64,000 nt of DNA from Thalassolituus sp034111725 (GCF_034111725.1 NZ_JAWUWR010000047.1:1-64000); one strand, 5' to 3'. Positions 1 to 9,068 are shown, numbered from the stretch's first letter. Notes: generated by a model not told the origin, from the sequence alone. Numbers and translations: made by a program.

Positions 1-113
1 GTTCTTACTTGATGATCTTCTGTCTCCAGAACATCTCAGTAAGCACCCACACGAATTACTTAATGCTGAATTTTTAAAGAACGTTGCCTTGATTCTCTCA
101 AAGCGGGCTGCGA
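1..113 (-). promoter_or_regulatory. rRNA leader with boxA antitermination element
   Basis: The leftward strand carries GTTCTTTAAAAAT at 70-82, a good match to the rrn boxA (consensus around TGCTCTTTAAAA), followed by text typical of pre-16S leaders (AAGTAATTCGTGTGGGTGC). In Pseudomonas aeruginosa, as I recall it, msrQ (yedZ) also sits directly beside an rRNA operon. The 16S gene would start left of base 1 and is not visible. A 16S-23S spacer boxA is less likely because three promoters lie upstream. Confidence 0.7.
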
Positions 114-141
114 ATTCTACATTAGCAGCTTTGTTTGTCAA
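114..141 (-). promoter_or_regulatory. rRNA-operon promoter P3 (proximal)
   Basis: Leftward consensus TTGACA (136-141), 16 bp spacer, TAGAAT (114-119). It lies about 30 bp before a boxA-like element and repeats the spacer length and downstream sequence of P2. An AT-rich stretch upstream (about 240-290) could act as an UP element. Confidence 0.7.
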
Positions 142-345
142 TCTATTTTCTTAATCATTTCAACAAGGATCAAGCCAACAAATCAACTGCAAACTCAAAC
201 CGGAAGGCTTTCATCTGCGAGTGCATTCTACCGCACTTTTAATCTACCTTGCAAGCTTTTTATTTTAAAATTTCGTTTAAAATCAAGGGCTTACAAGACT
301 TTAGAGATCTACCCGAAGGTGTCACTCTCTCAAAATAGGCTGCGA

Positions 346-373
346 ATCTTACGCTAATTTTGACTTTCGTCAA
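346..373 (-). promoter_or_regulatory. rRNA-operon promoter P2
   Basis: Leftward TTGACG (368-373), 16 bp spacer, TAAGAT (346-351). The bases after the -10 (TCGCAGCC, then TTTGAGAGA) are almost the same as those after the third promoter at 114-141, so the two look like a local promoter duplication. Confidence 0.65.
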
Positions 374-486
374 CACCTTTCTTGAGAAACTTTTCGAAGA
401 CTTAAAAACCAAAAGAAATTACTAAGTCTTTGAAAAATAAGGAGTTTTCGCTCCCGCTTAAGCGCCGTAGCGATCAAGAGGTGCGC

Positions 487-514
487 ATTATAGAGACCTC
501 AGTTCTGCCGTCAA
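487..514 (-). promoter_or_regulatory. rRNA-operon promoter P1 (distal)
   Basis: Reading leftward, TTGACG (509-514) and a perfect TATAAT (487-492) are separated by 16 bp, followed at once by GCGC, the GC-rich discriminator typical of stringently controlled rRNA P1 promoters. It starts just after the msrQ stop codon. It is the strongest of three tandem leftward promoters that would feed a 16S gene lying beyond the left edge. Confidence 0.75.
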
Positions 515-523
515 CGGCTTTCT

Positions 524-1177
524 TCACATTTTGTCACTTTTCTTCCAGAAGCCCTCAAAACGGCGATTTCGGACTAATAAAACCACAAGCGTCAAAACAG
601 TGTAGAGCACAGGCTCAAACCAACCAGCACGGATTTGTAGCAAATAGTGAACGGATGCCAGTAACGCTGCGAAATACACTAGCTTGTGCAAGGTCTTCCA
701 GCGCTTACCTAGGGATTTTTGCGCCCAGCGAGTTGAGGTTAGGGCCAGTGCTAGCAATATCATCCACGCGCCGGTCCCTAATAGTAGATAAGGACGTTTT
801 ACTATTTCACTCGTGATATCGGCCCATTGCCACTGCAACAAGAAAGTTGCATAGGCCAGTGCGTGCAAACTTGTATAGAGAAATGCCCAAAGCCCGACCA
901 TGCGACGATGAACCAAAACCCAACGTTGGTTTAGTAGCCTATATAAAGGCGTGACCGCTAGAGCGATCAATAGAAAGTTAAATGCCCACGTTCCTGTTAG
1001 CCATACCAATGCCTTGCCTGGTTCAGGACCGAGTAAATCCCACTCTCCCGTTTGAATACGAACAACTAACTGCAAAATGTAGATTGCCGGCAGCGCTGAG
1101 AGACCAGTAATTGTAAATCGACGCCAAAGCACAGGCACCGACGTTATCTTATTAGAGATAGCGGTAAGAATGGACAT
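524..1177 (-). CDS. msrQ: MsrQ, haem-binding membrane subunit of the MsrPQ methionine sulfoxide reductase
   Basis: Inner-membrane b-type cytochrome that passes quinol-pool electrons to periplasmic MsrP, which repairs methionine sulfoxide in envelope proteins. The 217 residues are mostly hydrophobic helices. The MsrQ-typical blocks are visible: RRMVGLWAFLYTSLHA around residue 92, with a haem-ligand His, and WKTLHKLVYF around 160, with another. The length matches the family (about 200-215). It lies 49 bp downstream of msrP and ends at the first rRNA promoter; no terminator is obvious, so some read-through into the rRNA leader is possible. Confidence 0.93.
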   Translation of the reverse strand: MSILTAISNKITSVPVLWRRFTITGLSALPAIYILQLVVRIQTGEWDLLGPEPGKALVWLTGTWAFNFLLIALAVTPLYRLLNQRWVLVHRRMVGLWAFLYTSLHALAYATFLLQWQWADITSEIVKRPYLLLGTGAWMILLALALTSTRWAQKSLGKRWKTLHKLVYFAALLASVHYLLQIRAGWFEPVLYTVLTLVVLLVRNRRFEGFWKKSDKM

Positions 1178-1226
1178 ACCTTTCCTTGAATTTTAATGGA
1201 GACGAATAGCCGCTTTCTATCATGTT

Positions 1227-2228
1227 TTAATAGAAGCGGCGCAAGTCCATTTCGCTGTAGAGGCCTTCGACCTCACTGGCGTAGCCATTAAACATCTGCG
1301 TCGGAATACGATTAGCGCTAAACAATCCATTCGGCAAGCGCCGCTCGGAAGCCTGACTCCAGCGCGGATGATCGACCTTGGGATTTACGTTGGCGTAGAA
1401 GCCGTATTCTTGTGGGGCAAGGTCATTCCAAGTCGTACTCGGCACCTCCTCAACAAAGCGAATTGCCACGATAGACTTAATGCTTTTAAAGCCGTACTTC
1501 CATGGCACAACCAAACGCAAAGGTGCACCATTTTGATTGGGCAGGATTTCACCATATAAGCCGACTGCCATAAGAGTTAAAGGATGCATGGCTTCATCCA
1601 TACGCAGCCCTTCTTTATATGGCCAATCGATGGTTGAAAACACTGAGCGCTGACCCGGCATTTGTTTCGGATCTTCAATGGTGGTGAATTCGACATACTT
1701 AGCCGAAGATAAAGGCTTAAAGCGTTTCAACAATTCAGCCAGAGGGAAGCCAACCCAAGGAATAACCATCGACCAAGCTTCGACACAGCGTAAGCGATAG
1801 ATACGTTCTTCTAGATCCATCGGCTTAAGAATATCTTCAAGGGTGAACTGCCCCTTCACTTCGCATTCACCACCAATCTCTACCTTCCAGCCGTCGGTCT
1901 TAAAATCGTCGGCATAACGTGAAGGATCTGTTTTACCTGTACCAAATTCATAGAAGTTATTGTACTGAGTCACGGCACTGTAAGGTGAAAGCGTCTCGTC
2001 TTTACCCCAAGCGGTTTCGGACGCAGCAAGAATTTGTTTTTGCAATTCATTTGGGCTGGATAGTGCGGGTTTTCCTTCAGCCGATTGGATTGCCAACACA
2101 GGGGATGTCGCTAGTGCTGCAGCAGATGTTAAAGCCCCCGTCATAAACTTACGGCGATTAAGATAAGTCGATTTCGGCGTTATTTCGGAAGGAAGGATGT
2201 CGTTCGCTTTACGTTGCTGAATAATCAT
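1227..2228 (-). CDS. msrP: MsrP, periplasmic molybdopterin methionine sulfoxide reductase catalytic subunit
   Basis: Reduces both R and S forms of protein-bound methionine sulfoxide in the periplasm. The N terminus has a Tat signal (RRKFMTG from Arg25), then an Ala-rich hydrophobic stretch. The molybdenum-ligating Cys is Cys148 in YRLRCVEAW, and the C-terminal block YGFYANVNP with HPRWSQA is characteristic of MsrP (formerly YedY). At 333 residues it is full length. It forms an operon with msrQ. A GC-rich hairpin at 2246-2263 lies in the gap upstream, towards pssA. Confidence 0.95.
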   Translation of the reverse strand: MIIQQRKANDILPSEITPKSTYLNRRKFMTGALTSAAALATSPVLAIQSAEGKPALSSPNELQKQILAASETAWGKDETLSPYSAVTQYNNFYEFGTGKTDPSRYADDFKTDGWKVEIGGECEVKGQFTLEDILKPMDLEERIYRLRCVEAWSMVIPWVGFPLAELLKRFKPLSSAKYVEFTTIEDPKQMPGQRSVFSTIDWPYKEGLRMDEAMHPLTLMAVGLYGEILPNQNGAPLRLVVPWKYGFKSIKSIVAIRFVEEVPSTTWNDLAPQEYGFYANVNPKVDHPRWSQASERRLPNGLFSANRIPTQMFNGYASEVEGLYSEMDLRRFY

Positions 2229-2245
2229 AAGTATTCCTAAATTTA

Positions 2246-2263
2246 AGGCCGCTACTGCGGCCT
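2246..2263 (-). terminator. hairpin between pssA and msrP
   Basis: Perfect 7-bp arms AGGCCGC and GCGGCCT around a 4-base loop, followed leftward by a weak TTAAATTT stretch. It could terminate pssA transcripts or shape the msrP leader. The missing strong U tract keeps confidence low. Confidence 0.4.
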
Positions 2264-2329
2264 ATAATATGTAGAGAGATAACTATTCAGTCGGTAGGGT
2301 TCCCTATTTCTTACAACCCAATTGCTAAA

Positions 2330-3133
2330 TTAACGGTTTCTCCGCTCTTTCAACTTCGTCCATCCCTCGTAACATGGTCCGGATAACGCATATACAACAA
2401 AAACACCCAGTAAAACTTTAGCCGGATCAATAGAAACGATAACAAAGACAAACACTACCGCAAGCATCGCAACGAATGGCACCTTGCCGCGCAAATCAAG
2501 CCCTTTAAAGCTGTGATAGCGAAGGTTACTAACCATGAGCAATCCTGCAATAGGTACGACAACCGCCATTAACCACGCGATATCACGACCAGGCATGCCA
2601 GATTCACTAAATACCCATACGGTACCTGCAACAATAGCCGCCGCTGCTGGACTCGCTAACCCGGTGAAGAAATTCTTATCCGCTACCGCTAGCTGCGTAT
2701 TGAAACGAGCAAGGCGCAATGCCGCGCCTGCACAATATACAAAAGCCGCAACCCAACCGACTTTACCGAGATCTTGTAATGCCCAACTAAAAGCAACGAG
2801 AGCTGGCGCTACACCAAATGACACCATATCCGCTAAGCTATCGTACTCAGCGCCAAAATCGCTTTGCGTATTAGTTAAACGCGCAACGCGTCCGTCGAGG
2901 CCATCGAGAATCATCGCAACAAAAATTGCAATCGCTGCATTCTCAAAATGACCGTTCATTCCGGCAACTACGGCATAGAAGCCAGAAAACAAAGCGCCGG
3001 TAGTAAATAAATTTGGTAATAAATAGATGCCTTTGCGATCCCGTTTTACCGGTTGCAGAGGCGTTTCCGTTGTATTTTCATTACTGTCGTCGTTGTTAAT
3101 CAAGGACACAACCTTATGCTCTTCGTGATTCAT
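2330..3133 (-). CDS. pssA: CDP-diacylglycerol-serine O-phosphatidyltransferase
   Basis: Makes phosphatidylserine from CDP-diacylglycerol and serine, the first step to phosphatidylethanolamine. The CDP-alcohol phosphatidyltransferase signature (D-G-x2-A-R-x8-G-x3-D-x3-D) is intact at residues 80-102. A hydrophilic N-terminal tail of about 35 residues precedes a series of membrane helices. This is the integral-membrane type found in pseudomonads and Bacillus, not the peripheral E. coli PssA. In Pseudomonas the gene follows ilvC; here ilvY lies between and ilvC runs the opposite way. Confidence 0.93.
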   Translation of the reverse strand: MNHEEHKVVSLINNDDSNENTTETPLQPVKRDRKGIYLLPNLFTTGALFSGFYAVVAGMNGHFENAAIAIFVAMILDGLDGRVARLTNTQSDFGAEYDSLADMVSFGVAPALVAFSWALQDLGKVGWVAAFVYCAGAALRLARFNTQLAVADKNFFTGLASPAAAAIVAGTVWVFSESGMPGRDIAWLMAVVVPIAGLLMVSNLRYHSFKGLDLRGKVPFVAMLAVVFVFVIVSIDPAKVLLGVFVVYALSGPCYEGWTKLKERRNR

Positions 3134-3237
3134 GGAGACTCTCTCAAATCGAGGCTCATATTAAGACTAGCCACTATTATGAGCTATTAGCCGCAAAGGA
3201 GCCATCGCCAGCCTATTTTTAGAAATAACCAGACTCG

Positions 3238-4113
3238 CTAGCGAGTTGCAGTTTGCCACAAGGCTTGCAGCAATGGTTCCTGTAATCGCTGACTTTGTGC
3301 ACAAAGTCCTACTGCGAACGGCTCTAGCTCAGGCTGAACGTTCAAAATCCGAACTCGACTCGCCATCGGACTATTATGAAGCACCAATTCTGGAACGACA
3401 CCAACACCAACACCGAGTGCCACCATACTCACAATCGCCTCATTGCCGGATACTTGCGCATAGATATGAGGCTTTACTCCACGGGCATCAAACCAATGGT
3501 TCACACGGGTACGCGCCAAACCCGACTCAGATAACACCATAGGCACCGCAGACCAATCAATCTCTGCCTGAGTAATTTGCGGTACAGTCCCGAGCGAGCG
3601 CGGCGCAATAAATAGTAGAGGTGACGGTGTAATGGTTTTAAAGGTTAGCCCTGAGGATAGCTGTTCGGGACGAGCGGCAATCACCACATCAGCATCACCT
3701 GACTCAACCCGAGGAATCGATTCTGCCGCATCCCCCGTGTGAATACGCAAATCCACCTTAGGATAGCGCTCCCGAAAACGCGTTAATAAGTCAGCAAGGA
3801 AACTATAGCTCGCCGTGACCGAGCAATATAAGGTGATAGAACCCGTCATATCACTGACTTCGGTATTCACGGCGGCGCGTAGCGCATCCCAAGCCGCTAA
3901 CGTTTGCTCCGCGTGCTGACGAAGCAATTCGCCTGCTGGGGTTAATACCAGCGGCTGCGCATCGCGCTTAAACAAAATGGCACCGGCTTCTTGCTCCATG
4001 CGCGCCAAGCGCCGACTCAAGGTTGACGGGCTAGCATGTAGCTGTTGGCTGGCGCGCCCGAGATTTTGCTGCGCAGCAATGGTAATAAACACCTGCAAGT
4101 CTTTGTAATCCAT
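3238..4113 (-). CDS. ilvY: IlvY, LysR-type activator of ilvC
   Basis: Activates ilvC in response to acetolactate or acetohydroxybutyrate. The N-terminal winged helix-turn-helix occupies about residues 1-60 (ASPSTLSRRLARMEQEAG), then a LysR substrate-binding domain runs to residue 291. Blocks such as CSVTASYSFLADLL and TGDAAESIPRV closely follow E. coli IlvY. It is transcribed divergently from ilvC across a 147-bp gap holding a LysR-type inverted repeat, the classical ilvY-ilvC arrangement. Confidence 0.93.
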   Translation of the reverse strand: MDYKDLQVFITIAAQQNLGRASQQLHASPSTLSRRLARMEQEAGAILFKRDAQPLVLTPAGELLRQHAEQTLAAWDALRAAVNTEVSDMTGSITLYCSVTASYSFLADLLTRFRERYPKVDLRIHTGDAAESIPRVESGDADVVIAARPEQLSSGLTFKTITPSPLLFIAPRSLGTVPQITQAEIDWSAVPMVLSESGLARTRVNHWFDARGVKPHIYAQVSGNEAIVSMVALGVGVGVVPELVLHNSPMASRVRILNVQPELEPFAVGLCAQSQRLQEPLLQALWQTATR

Positions 4114-4144
4114 ATTAATTCTCGGCTCGCGAATAATTGCACCT

Positions 4145-4169
4145 CACGCATTGCAAAAAATGCAACGTG
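4145..4169. promoter_or_regulatory. probable IlvY operator
   Basis: A perfect inverted repeat TTGCA-AAAAA-TGCAA (4151-4165), extended by CACG and CGTG flanks (4145-4148, 4166-4169), lies between ilvY and ilvC. The T-N11-A shape fits LysR operators. A degenerate second copy (CGCAAATATAGCATTTTACG) follows, overlapping the ilvC -35, as expected for tandem IlvY sites. Confidence 0.65.
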
Positions 4170-4187
4170 ATAACGCAAATATAGCAT

Positions 4188-4216
4188 TTTACGCAACGCG
4201 ATTCTTCCCCTATCAT
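4188..4216 (+). promoter_or_regulatory. ilvC promoter
   Basis: TTTACG (4188-4193), 17-bp spacer, TATCAT (4211-4216). The poor -35 next to the inverted repeat fits activator dependence. A strong ribosome binding site (AAGGAG, 4248-4253) precedes the ilvC ATG. Confidence 0.5.
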
Positions 4217-4260
4217 TCCGCGCAAACTTGCTAAACATTCACTTATTAAGGAGATAGAGC

Positions 4261-5751
4261 ATGGGTAATAACTACTTCAACACTCTAAACCTACGCGAAA
4301 AGCTGGATCAGCTTGGTCGCTGTCGTTTTATGGACCGTTCAGAATTCGCTTCAGAAGCAGAATTTCTGAAAGGCAAAAAAATCGTCATCATCGGTTGTGG
4401 TGCTCAAGGTTTAAACCAAGGTTTGAACATGCGCGACTCTGGCTTAGACGTTTCTTACACTCTGCGTGCTGCTGCTATTGCTGAAAAGCGTCAGTCTTGG
4501 AAGAACGCCACAGACAACGGCTTCACTGTTGGCACTTACGAAGAATTGGTTCCGCAAGCTGATTTGCTGGTTAACCTAACCCCAGACAAGCAACACACTG
4601 ACGTTGTTACGACAGTAATGCCTATGATGAAACAAGGCGCTTGCTTAGGTTACAGCCACGGCTTCAACATCGTTGAAGAAGGCATGCAAATCCGTGCCGA
4701 CCTACCCGTTGTAATGGTTGCTCCTAAGTGCCCAGGTTCAGAAGTTCGTGAAGAATATAAGCGTGGCTTCGGCGTTCCTACATTGATCGCTGTTCACCCA
4801 GAAAACGATCCAAAAGGTGAAGGCTGGGATATCGCTAAAGCATGGGCTGCTGGTACTGGCGGTCATCGTGCAGGCTGTTTGGAATCATCTTTTGTTGCTG
4901 AAGTTAAGTCTGACTTAATGGGCGAACAAACCATCCTTTGCGGCATGCTGCAAACTGGCGCCATCCTTGGCTTCGAGAAAATGGTTGAAGATGGTATCGA
5001 CGAAGGCTACGCAGCTAAGTTGATCCAGTACGGCTGGGAAACTGTAACTGAAGCGCTGAAGTACGGCGGCATCACTAACATGATGGATCGTCTATCTAAC
5101 CCAGCTAAAATTTTGGCCTTCGATATGGCTGAAGAACTGAAAGAATTGATGCGTCCGTTGTTCCGCAAGCATCAAGCAGACATCATCAGCGGTGAATTCT
5201 CTAGCACTATGATGGCTGACTGGGCGAACGATGATAAAAACCTACTCACTTGGCGTGAAGAAACGTTAGCAACTGGCTTTGAAAAAGCACCAGCATCTGA
5301 CGTTGCTATCGACGAACAAGAATACTTCGACCACGGCATTTTATTGGTTGCCATGATCAAAGCCGGTGTTGAACTAGCGTTTGAATCTATGGTTGAAAGC
5401 GGCATCGTTGAAGAGTCTGCGTACTACGAGTCTCTACACGAAACTCCGTTAATCGCTAACACCATCGCGCGTCGTAAACTGTACGAAATGAACGTGGTTA
5501 TTTCTGACACGGCTGAATACGGTAACTACCTATTCTCTCACGCTGCAGTGCCACTGTTGCGCGAGAAGTTCATGCCGCACATCAGCACCGACGTTATCGG
5601 TAAGGGTTTGAAAAACAAATCTAACTCGGTCGACAACAAGCGCTTGATTGAAGTGAACGAATTAATCCGTAACCACCCAGTTGAGTGGATTGGTCAAGAA
5701 CTTCGTGGCTACATGACAGACATGAAAGCGATTGTAGAAGCGTCTAACTAA
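4261..5751 (+). CDS. ilvC: ketol-acid reductoisomerase, long (class II) form
   Basis: Second common step of valine and isoleucine synthesis: isomerises and reduces acetolactate or acetohydroxybutyrate using NADPH and Mg2+. The Rossmann motif GCGAQGLNQG lies near residue 45, followed by the knotted KARI_C domain twice, which gives the 496-residue enterobacterial length instead of about 338. MAPKCPGSEVREEYKRGFG and ESLHETPLIANTIARR are typical of class II. ilvI and ilvH are not nearby. A strong terminator follows. Confidence 0.96.
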   Translation: MGNNYFNTLNLREKLDQLGRCRFMDRSEFASEAEFLKGKKIVIIGCGAQGLNQGLNMRDSGLDVSYTLRAAAIAEKRQSWKNATDNGFTVGTYEELVPQADLLVNLTPDKQHTDVVTTVMPMMKQGACLGYSHGFNIVEEGMQIRADLPVVMVAPKCPGSEVREEYKRGFGVPTLIAVHPENDPKGEGWDIAKAWAAGTGGHRAGCLESSFVAEVKSDLMGEQTILCGMLQTGAILGFEKMVEDGIDEGYAAKLIQYGWETVTEALKYGGITNMMDRLSNPAKILAFDMAEELKELMRPLFRKHQADIISGEFSSTMMADWANDDKNLLTWREETLATGFEKAPASDVAIDEQEYFDHGILLVAMIKAGVELAFESMVESGIVEESAYYESLHETPLIANTIARRKLYEMNVVISDTAEYGNYLFSHAAVPLLREKFMPHISTDVIGKGLKNKSNSVDNKRLIEVNELIRNHPVEWIGQELRGYMTDMKAIVEASN

Positions 5752-5769
5752 GACCTCCTGCAGCTGCGC

Positions 5770-5803
5770 AAAAGCCCTACCGAGCAATCGATAGGGCTTT
5801 TTT
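5770..5803 (+). terminator. ilvC rho-independent terminator
   Basis: Ten-bp stem AAAAGCCCTA / TAGGGCTTTT (5770-5779 with 5792-5801) and a 12-base loop, ending in a T run. The opposite strand also ends in TTTT, so it may serve the converging GGDEF gene. Confidence 0.85.
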
Positions 5804-5829
5804 ATGGGTAATGCATCATCAATTTGCGA

Positions 5830-7701
5830 TTAAGCAACGCGAAAACCATTACGGCCGCTGTGCTTAACCTCATACATGGCATGATCCGCAGCACTCATTA
5901 ATTCCTCCCAGCGGTCATGTCGTAGTGAGCCAACAGAAATACCAACGCTTGCGGTGACAGCTTCAATTTCCGGCCATTCGGTAAACTGTAAATCCTTTAA
6001 GCACTCAAATAAGCGCTGCACAAAACGCTGCGCACCATCAAGGTCACAGTCGACCAGCAATAAAGCAAATTCCTCTCCGCCCAAACGCCCCATGTGGTCT
6101 TGGCCGCGACGCAAACTACGTAATAACGATCCGAACTGACGCAATACTTCGTCACCCGCAGCATGTCCGAAGTTATCATTCACTTCTTTGAACTTATCCA
6201 GATCAATCCACAACATAGCTACCTGCGAATGCAGACCCGTTAGCTGTTTCATTTGCTCAATAAAAGCACGCCGATTCAATAAGCCGGTAAGCGCATCAAT
6301 ATTCGCCAATACCTGTAACTGCGCATTGGCGTTTTGCAGAGCTTCTGCTTTGTCTTTTAAGTCTTGAGTGCGCTCACTCACTCGTATTTCAAGTTCTCTA
6401 TTCGCTTGGGTTAGTAGGCGACTCAATGATTCTATTTGACGCCGCTGCCACACTCGAAACATCAAAAAATTAATCGACTGAGCCAGTACAAACACAACTA
6501 AGCCACCGTACATCCAAGGCTCACCTTGCACCTCGCGATTAACTAGCAATACATCATGCACAACGGCCACTGCAGGGCACAACAATCCCAATGTTAAAAA
6601 ACAAGCACCCTTACGCTTACGCACCAGCGCCCGCAATAACCAGCCACTACCGATTAAAACGCTGGCCAAAATAAGTAAGCTAAAAACATGAAGGAGTGCA
6701 GTAAACCAAGCGATCTCAAGCGCCAAACAAAGTAACGCAGAAGTCAGATAAGGGATGGATAAAATAATTAACGTGCGACGATGAATATCGCGTGGATAGC
6801 AGCTTCGCAACCAACCAAAAAAGAACACTGGGGTTAACAGCATAGTGATATACACCAAGCGGATATGCCATTCCCAAGGAAAGTTAAAATCAAATAACCA
6901 ATACAGTGCACCATGCGAAGAAATACTAATTCGCAAGCCTAGCACGCAGGCAAATAGACCCAGCCACATGCCTGCACGGTCTCGAGTATCGACAGCGAAT
7001 TCAAGCAACAGCAGCAATGCCATTATCAGCATTAAACCAGCTACCACACCCTCATAAACCAACATACGATTAAATCGTTCAGCGATATTTGAAGCCTTAC
7101 CGAGTGTCAAACTTTGCCAAGCGCCACCACTAAAATGCTTGGCGTTAGCAACTTGTAAAACCAGCGTTACCTGTCCACCAACTGACGCTGGCAATAACGC
7201 CCACTGGTCGCCGCTGTAGGCCTCTATTTCATCTAAGTTTTCTGAAACAATCCCGCCGCTTGCCACAAGTTGATGATTTGCGAAGAGGCGAAATGCGGTC
7301 GAGATCTCGGGAATGTAGAGCCCCATGCGCTCGCGATCTGAAAGACCTGATAACTTTAAGCGATAAGAAGCCACTCCTTGTCCGGGCATATCAGAAGAAC
7401 TGCCCAGCATGCTGCTCCAGCTATGGGGTAGGTATGAGACAAGCGCGATACCCGAATGCCATTGCTCAGGGGAAACTAAACTGCCCCAAATCAAAGACCA
7501 ATCGCCGTCGAGACGGATAAGATGGTTTGACCAATCAATGACACCCAAATCCATATGCCCATTTTCTGCCGCAAGTTGCGGAGGTGTCGCGTCCTGCCCC
7601 GATGAAACACTCGGCAGTGCTAAACAAGAAAAGAGTATTAGTACTAAAAATCGTATAAATTTGGTGCCTAACGTCTGCATATATGCAAATTTTGAGTCCA
7701 T
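5830..7701 (-). CDS. 7TMR-DISM membrane sensor diguanylate cyclase
   Basis: Predicted to make cyclic di-GMP in response to a periplasmic ligand. An N-terminal signal sequence (FIRFLVLILFSCLALPSVSSG) leads to a periplasmic jelly-roll-like DISM domain (about 50-200), seven membrane helices (about 210-405), a short coiled coil and a C-terminal GGDEF domain. The active site is intact as GGEEF (541-545). An inhibitory I-site RxxD (RGQD) stands five residues before it, so product feedback is likely. The start at 7701 is followed by an alternative Met eight residues in. Ligand unknown. Confidence 0.85.
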   Translation of the reverse strand: MDSKFAYMQTLGTKFIRFLVLILFSCLALPSVSSGQDATPPQLAAENGHMDLGVIDWSNHLIRLDGDWSLIWGSLVSPEQWHSGIALVSYLPHSWSSMLGSSSDMPGQGVASYRLKLSGLSDRERMGLYIPEISTAFRLFANHQLVASGGIVSENLDEIEAYSGDQWALLPASVGGQVTLVLQVANAKHFSGGAWQSLTLGKASNIAERFNRMLVYEGVVAGLMLIMALLLLLEFAVDTRDRAGMWLGLFACVLGLRISISSHGALYWLFDFNFPWEWHIRLVYITMLLTPVFFFGWLRSCYPRDIHRRTLIILSIPYLTSALLCLALEIAWFTALLHVFSLLILASVLIGSGWLLRALVRKRKGACFLTLGLLCPAVAVVHDVLLVNREVQGEPWMYGGLVVFVLAQSINFLMFRVWQRRQIESLSRLLTQANRELEIRVSERTQDLKDKAEALQNANAQLQVLANIDALTGLLNRRAFIEQMKQLTGLHSQVAMLWIDLDKFKEVNDNFGHAAGDEVLRQFGSLLRSLRRGQDHMGRLGGEEFALLLVDCDLDGAQRFVQRLFECLKDLQFTEWPEIEAVTASVGISVGSLRHDRWEELMSAADHAMYEVKHSGRNGFRVA

Positions 7702-7821
7702 TATTCAAAACATCGCATCGAAAACACCGAACATACTTGCCACCATCCTTATATCAATTCCGGCCATTATAACTGGATACACTATCTACGGCGATTTCTC
7801 CCGAGCAGTCGATAAACAAGC

Positions 7822-7830
7822 TGGTATAAT
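7822..7830 (+). promoter_or_regulatory. extended -10 promoter of dapC
   Basis: TGGTATAAT is a perfect -10 hexamer (7825-7830) with the TGn extension. There is no good -35, as is usual for this promoter type. It lies 33 bp before the dapC start. Confidence 0.5.
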
Positions 7831-7862
7831 GCGGCATTTACAACAAGAACCTCGGAAGCGGT

Positions 7863-9056
7863 ATGAATCCTGATCTAAGCAAACTCCAGCCCTATCCCTT
7901 TGAAAAACTGGCCAAGCTGAAAGGTGCGGTTACACCACCTTCCGATCTGGAACACATTGCTCTATCCATCGGCGAGCCGAAGCATCCAGCACCAGCGTTT
8001 GTGTTGGATACTCTGCGCACTGAGCTGCAACGCGTGGAAAATTATCCGACCACAAAAGGTCTACCTGAACTTAACCAAGCCATCGCCAACTGGTTAACCA
8101 AGCGGTTTGATTTACAACCCGTTGATGCCGCAACCCAAGTTATTCCGGTGAACGGAACTCGTGAAGCTATTTTTGCCTTTACTCAAGCAGCCGTTGACCG
8201 CACCAAATCGAATCCATTGGTTGTCTGCCCTAATCCGTTTTATCAAATATATGAAGGCGCGGCCTATCTATCTGGTGCACAACCGCACTTTCTGCCCTGC
8301 TTAGAAGAAAACGGCTTTAATCCTGATTATGCAGCCGTACCTGCCAGTGTATGGAAAGACTGCCAAATTCTGTTTGTCTGTACCCCAGGCAATCCAACCG
8401 GTGCAACCTTATCGTTCGAGCAATTCAAAGAACTCATCGCACTGGCAGACGAACACGATTTCATTTTAGCGAGCGACGAGTGCTACTCAGAAATCTATGT
8501 TGAAGGCCACGCAGCACCAATAGGCTTACTAGAAGCCTGCGCAAAATTAGGCCGTCACAACTTTAAACGCTGCGTCGTATTTCACTCACTATCTAAGCGT
8601 TCTAATTTACCGGGCTTGCGCTCAGGCTTTATTGCCGGAGATGCTGACCTGCTGAAGCCATTCTTGCTTTATCGCACTTACCACGGCTGTGCTATGTCTG
8701 TGCACACACAACTTGCTAGCATTACGGCATGGGGTGACGAACAACATGTGATCGATAACCGCGCGCAATACACTCAAAAATTCCGCGGCGTGTTAGAAAC
8801 CTTACAGCCGGTACTTGATGTAAAACAAACCGATGCGAGCTTCTATTTGTGGCCGAAGACTTCGATTAACGAAGAAGAATTTGCCCAGCAATTATTTGCC
8901 CAGCAAAATGTCACTGTTTTACCGGGATCTTATCTATCGCGCACTGTTGATGGCATTAACCCGGGCGCGGGTCGTATTCGTATGGCACTTGTCGCAGAAA
9001 CAACCGAGTGTATTGAAGCGGCTGCGCGTATTCGTCGCTTCATTGAATCACTATAA
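7863..9056 (+). CDS. dapC: succinyldiaminopimelate transaminase DapC
   Basis: PLP-dependent aminotransferase of lysine and diaminopimelate synthesis, moving an amino group from glutamate to N-succinyl-2-amino-6-ketopimelate. It is a 397-residue fold-type I enzyme. The N terminus NPDLSKLQPYPFEKLAKLK matches proteobacterial DapC. The PLP lysine is Lys245 in HSLSKRSNLPG, with Asp205 in LASDECYSE and the NPTG motif at 177-180. The sufE gene follows after 12 bp. Confidence 0.9.
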   Translation: MNPDLSKLQPYPFEKLAKLKGAVTPPSDLEHIALSIGEPKHPAPAFVLDTLRTELQRVENYPTTKGLPELNQAIANWLTKRFDLQPVDAATQVIPVNGTREAIFAFTQAAVDRTKSNPLVVCPNPFYQIYEGAAYLSGAQPHFLPCLEENGFNPDYAAVPASVWKDCQILFVCTPGNPTGATLSFEQFKELIALADEHDFILASDECYSEIYVEGHAAPIGLLEACAKLGRHNFKRCVVFHSLSKRSNLPGLRSGFIAGDADLLKPFLLYRTYHGCAMSVHTQLASITAWGDEQHVIDNRAQYTQKFRGVLETLQPVLDVKQTDASFYLWPKTSINEEEFAQQLFAQQNVTVLPGSYLSRTVDGINPGAGRIRMALVAETTECIEAAARIRRFIESL

Positions 9057-9068
9057 ATAGGAGCCTTC

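Noticed and set aside
430..816. Rightward 128-codon ORF at the left end
   Set aside because: It overlaps the msrQ gene and the first rRNA promoter on the other strand, has no ribosome site and shows no protein-like pattern.
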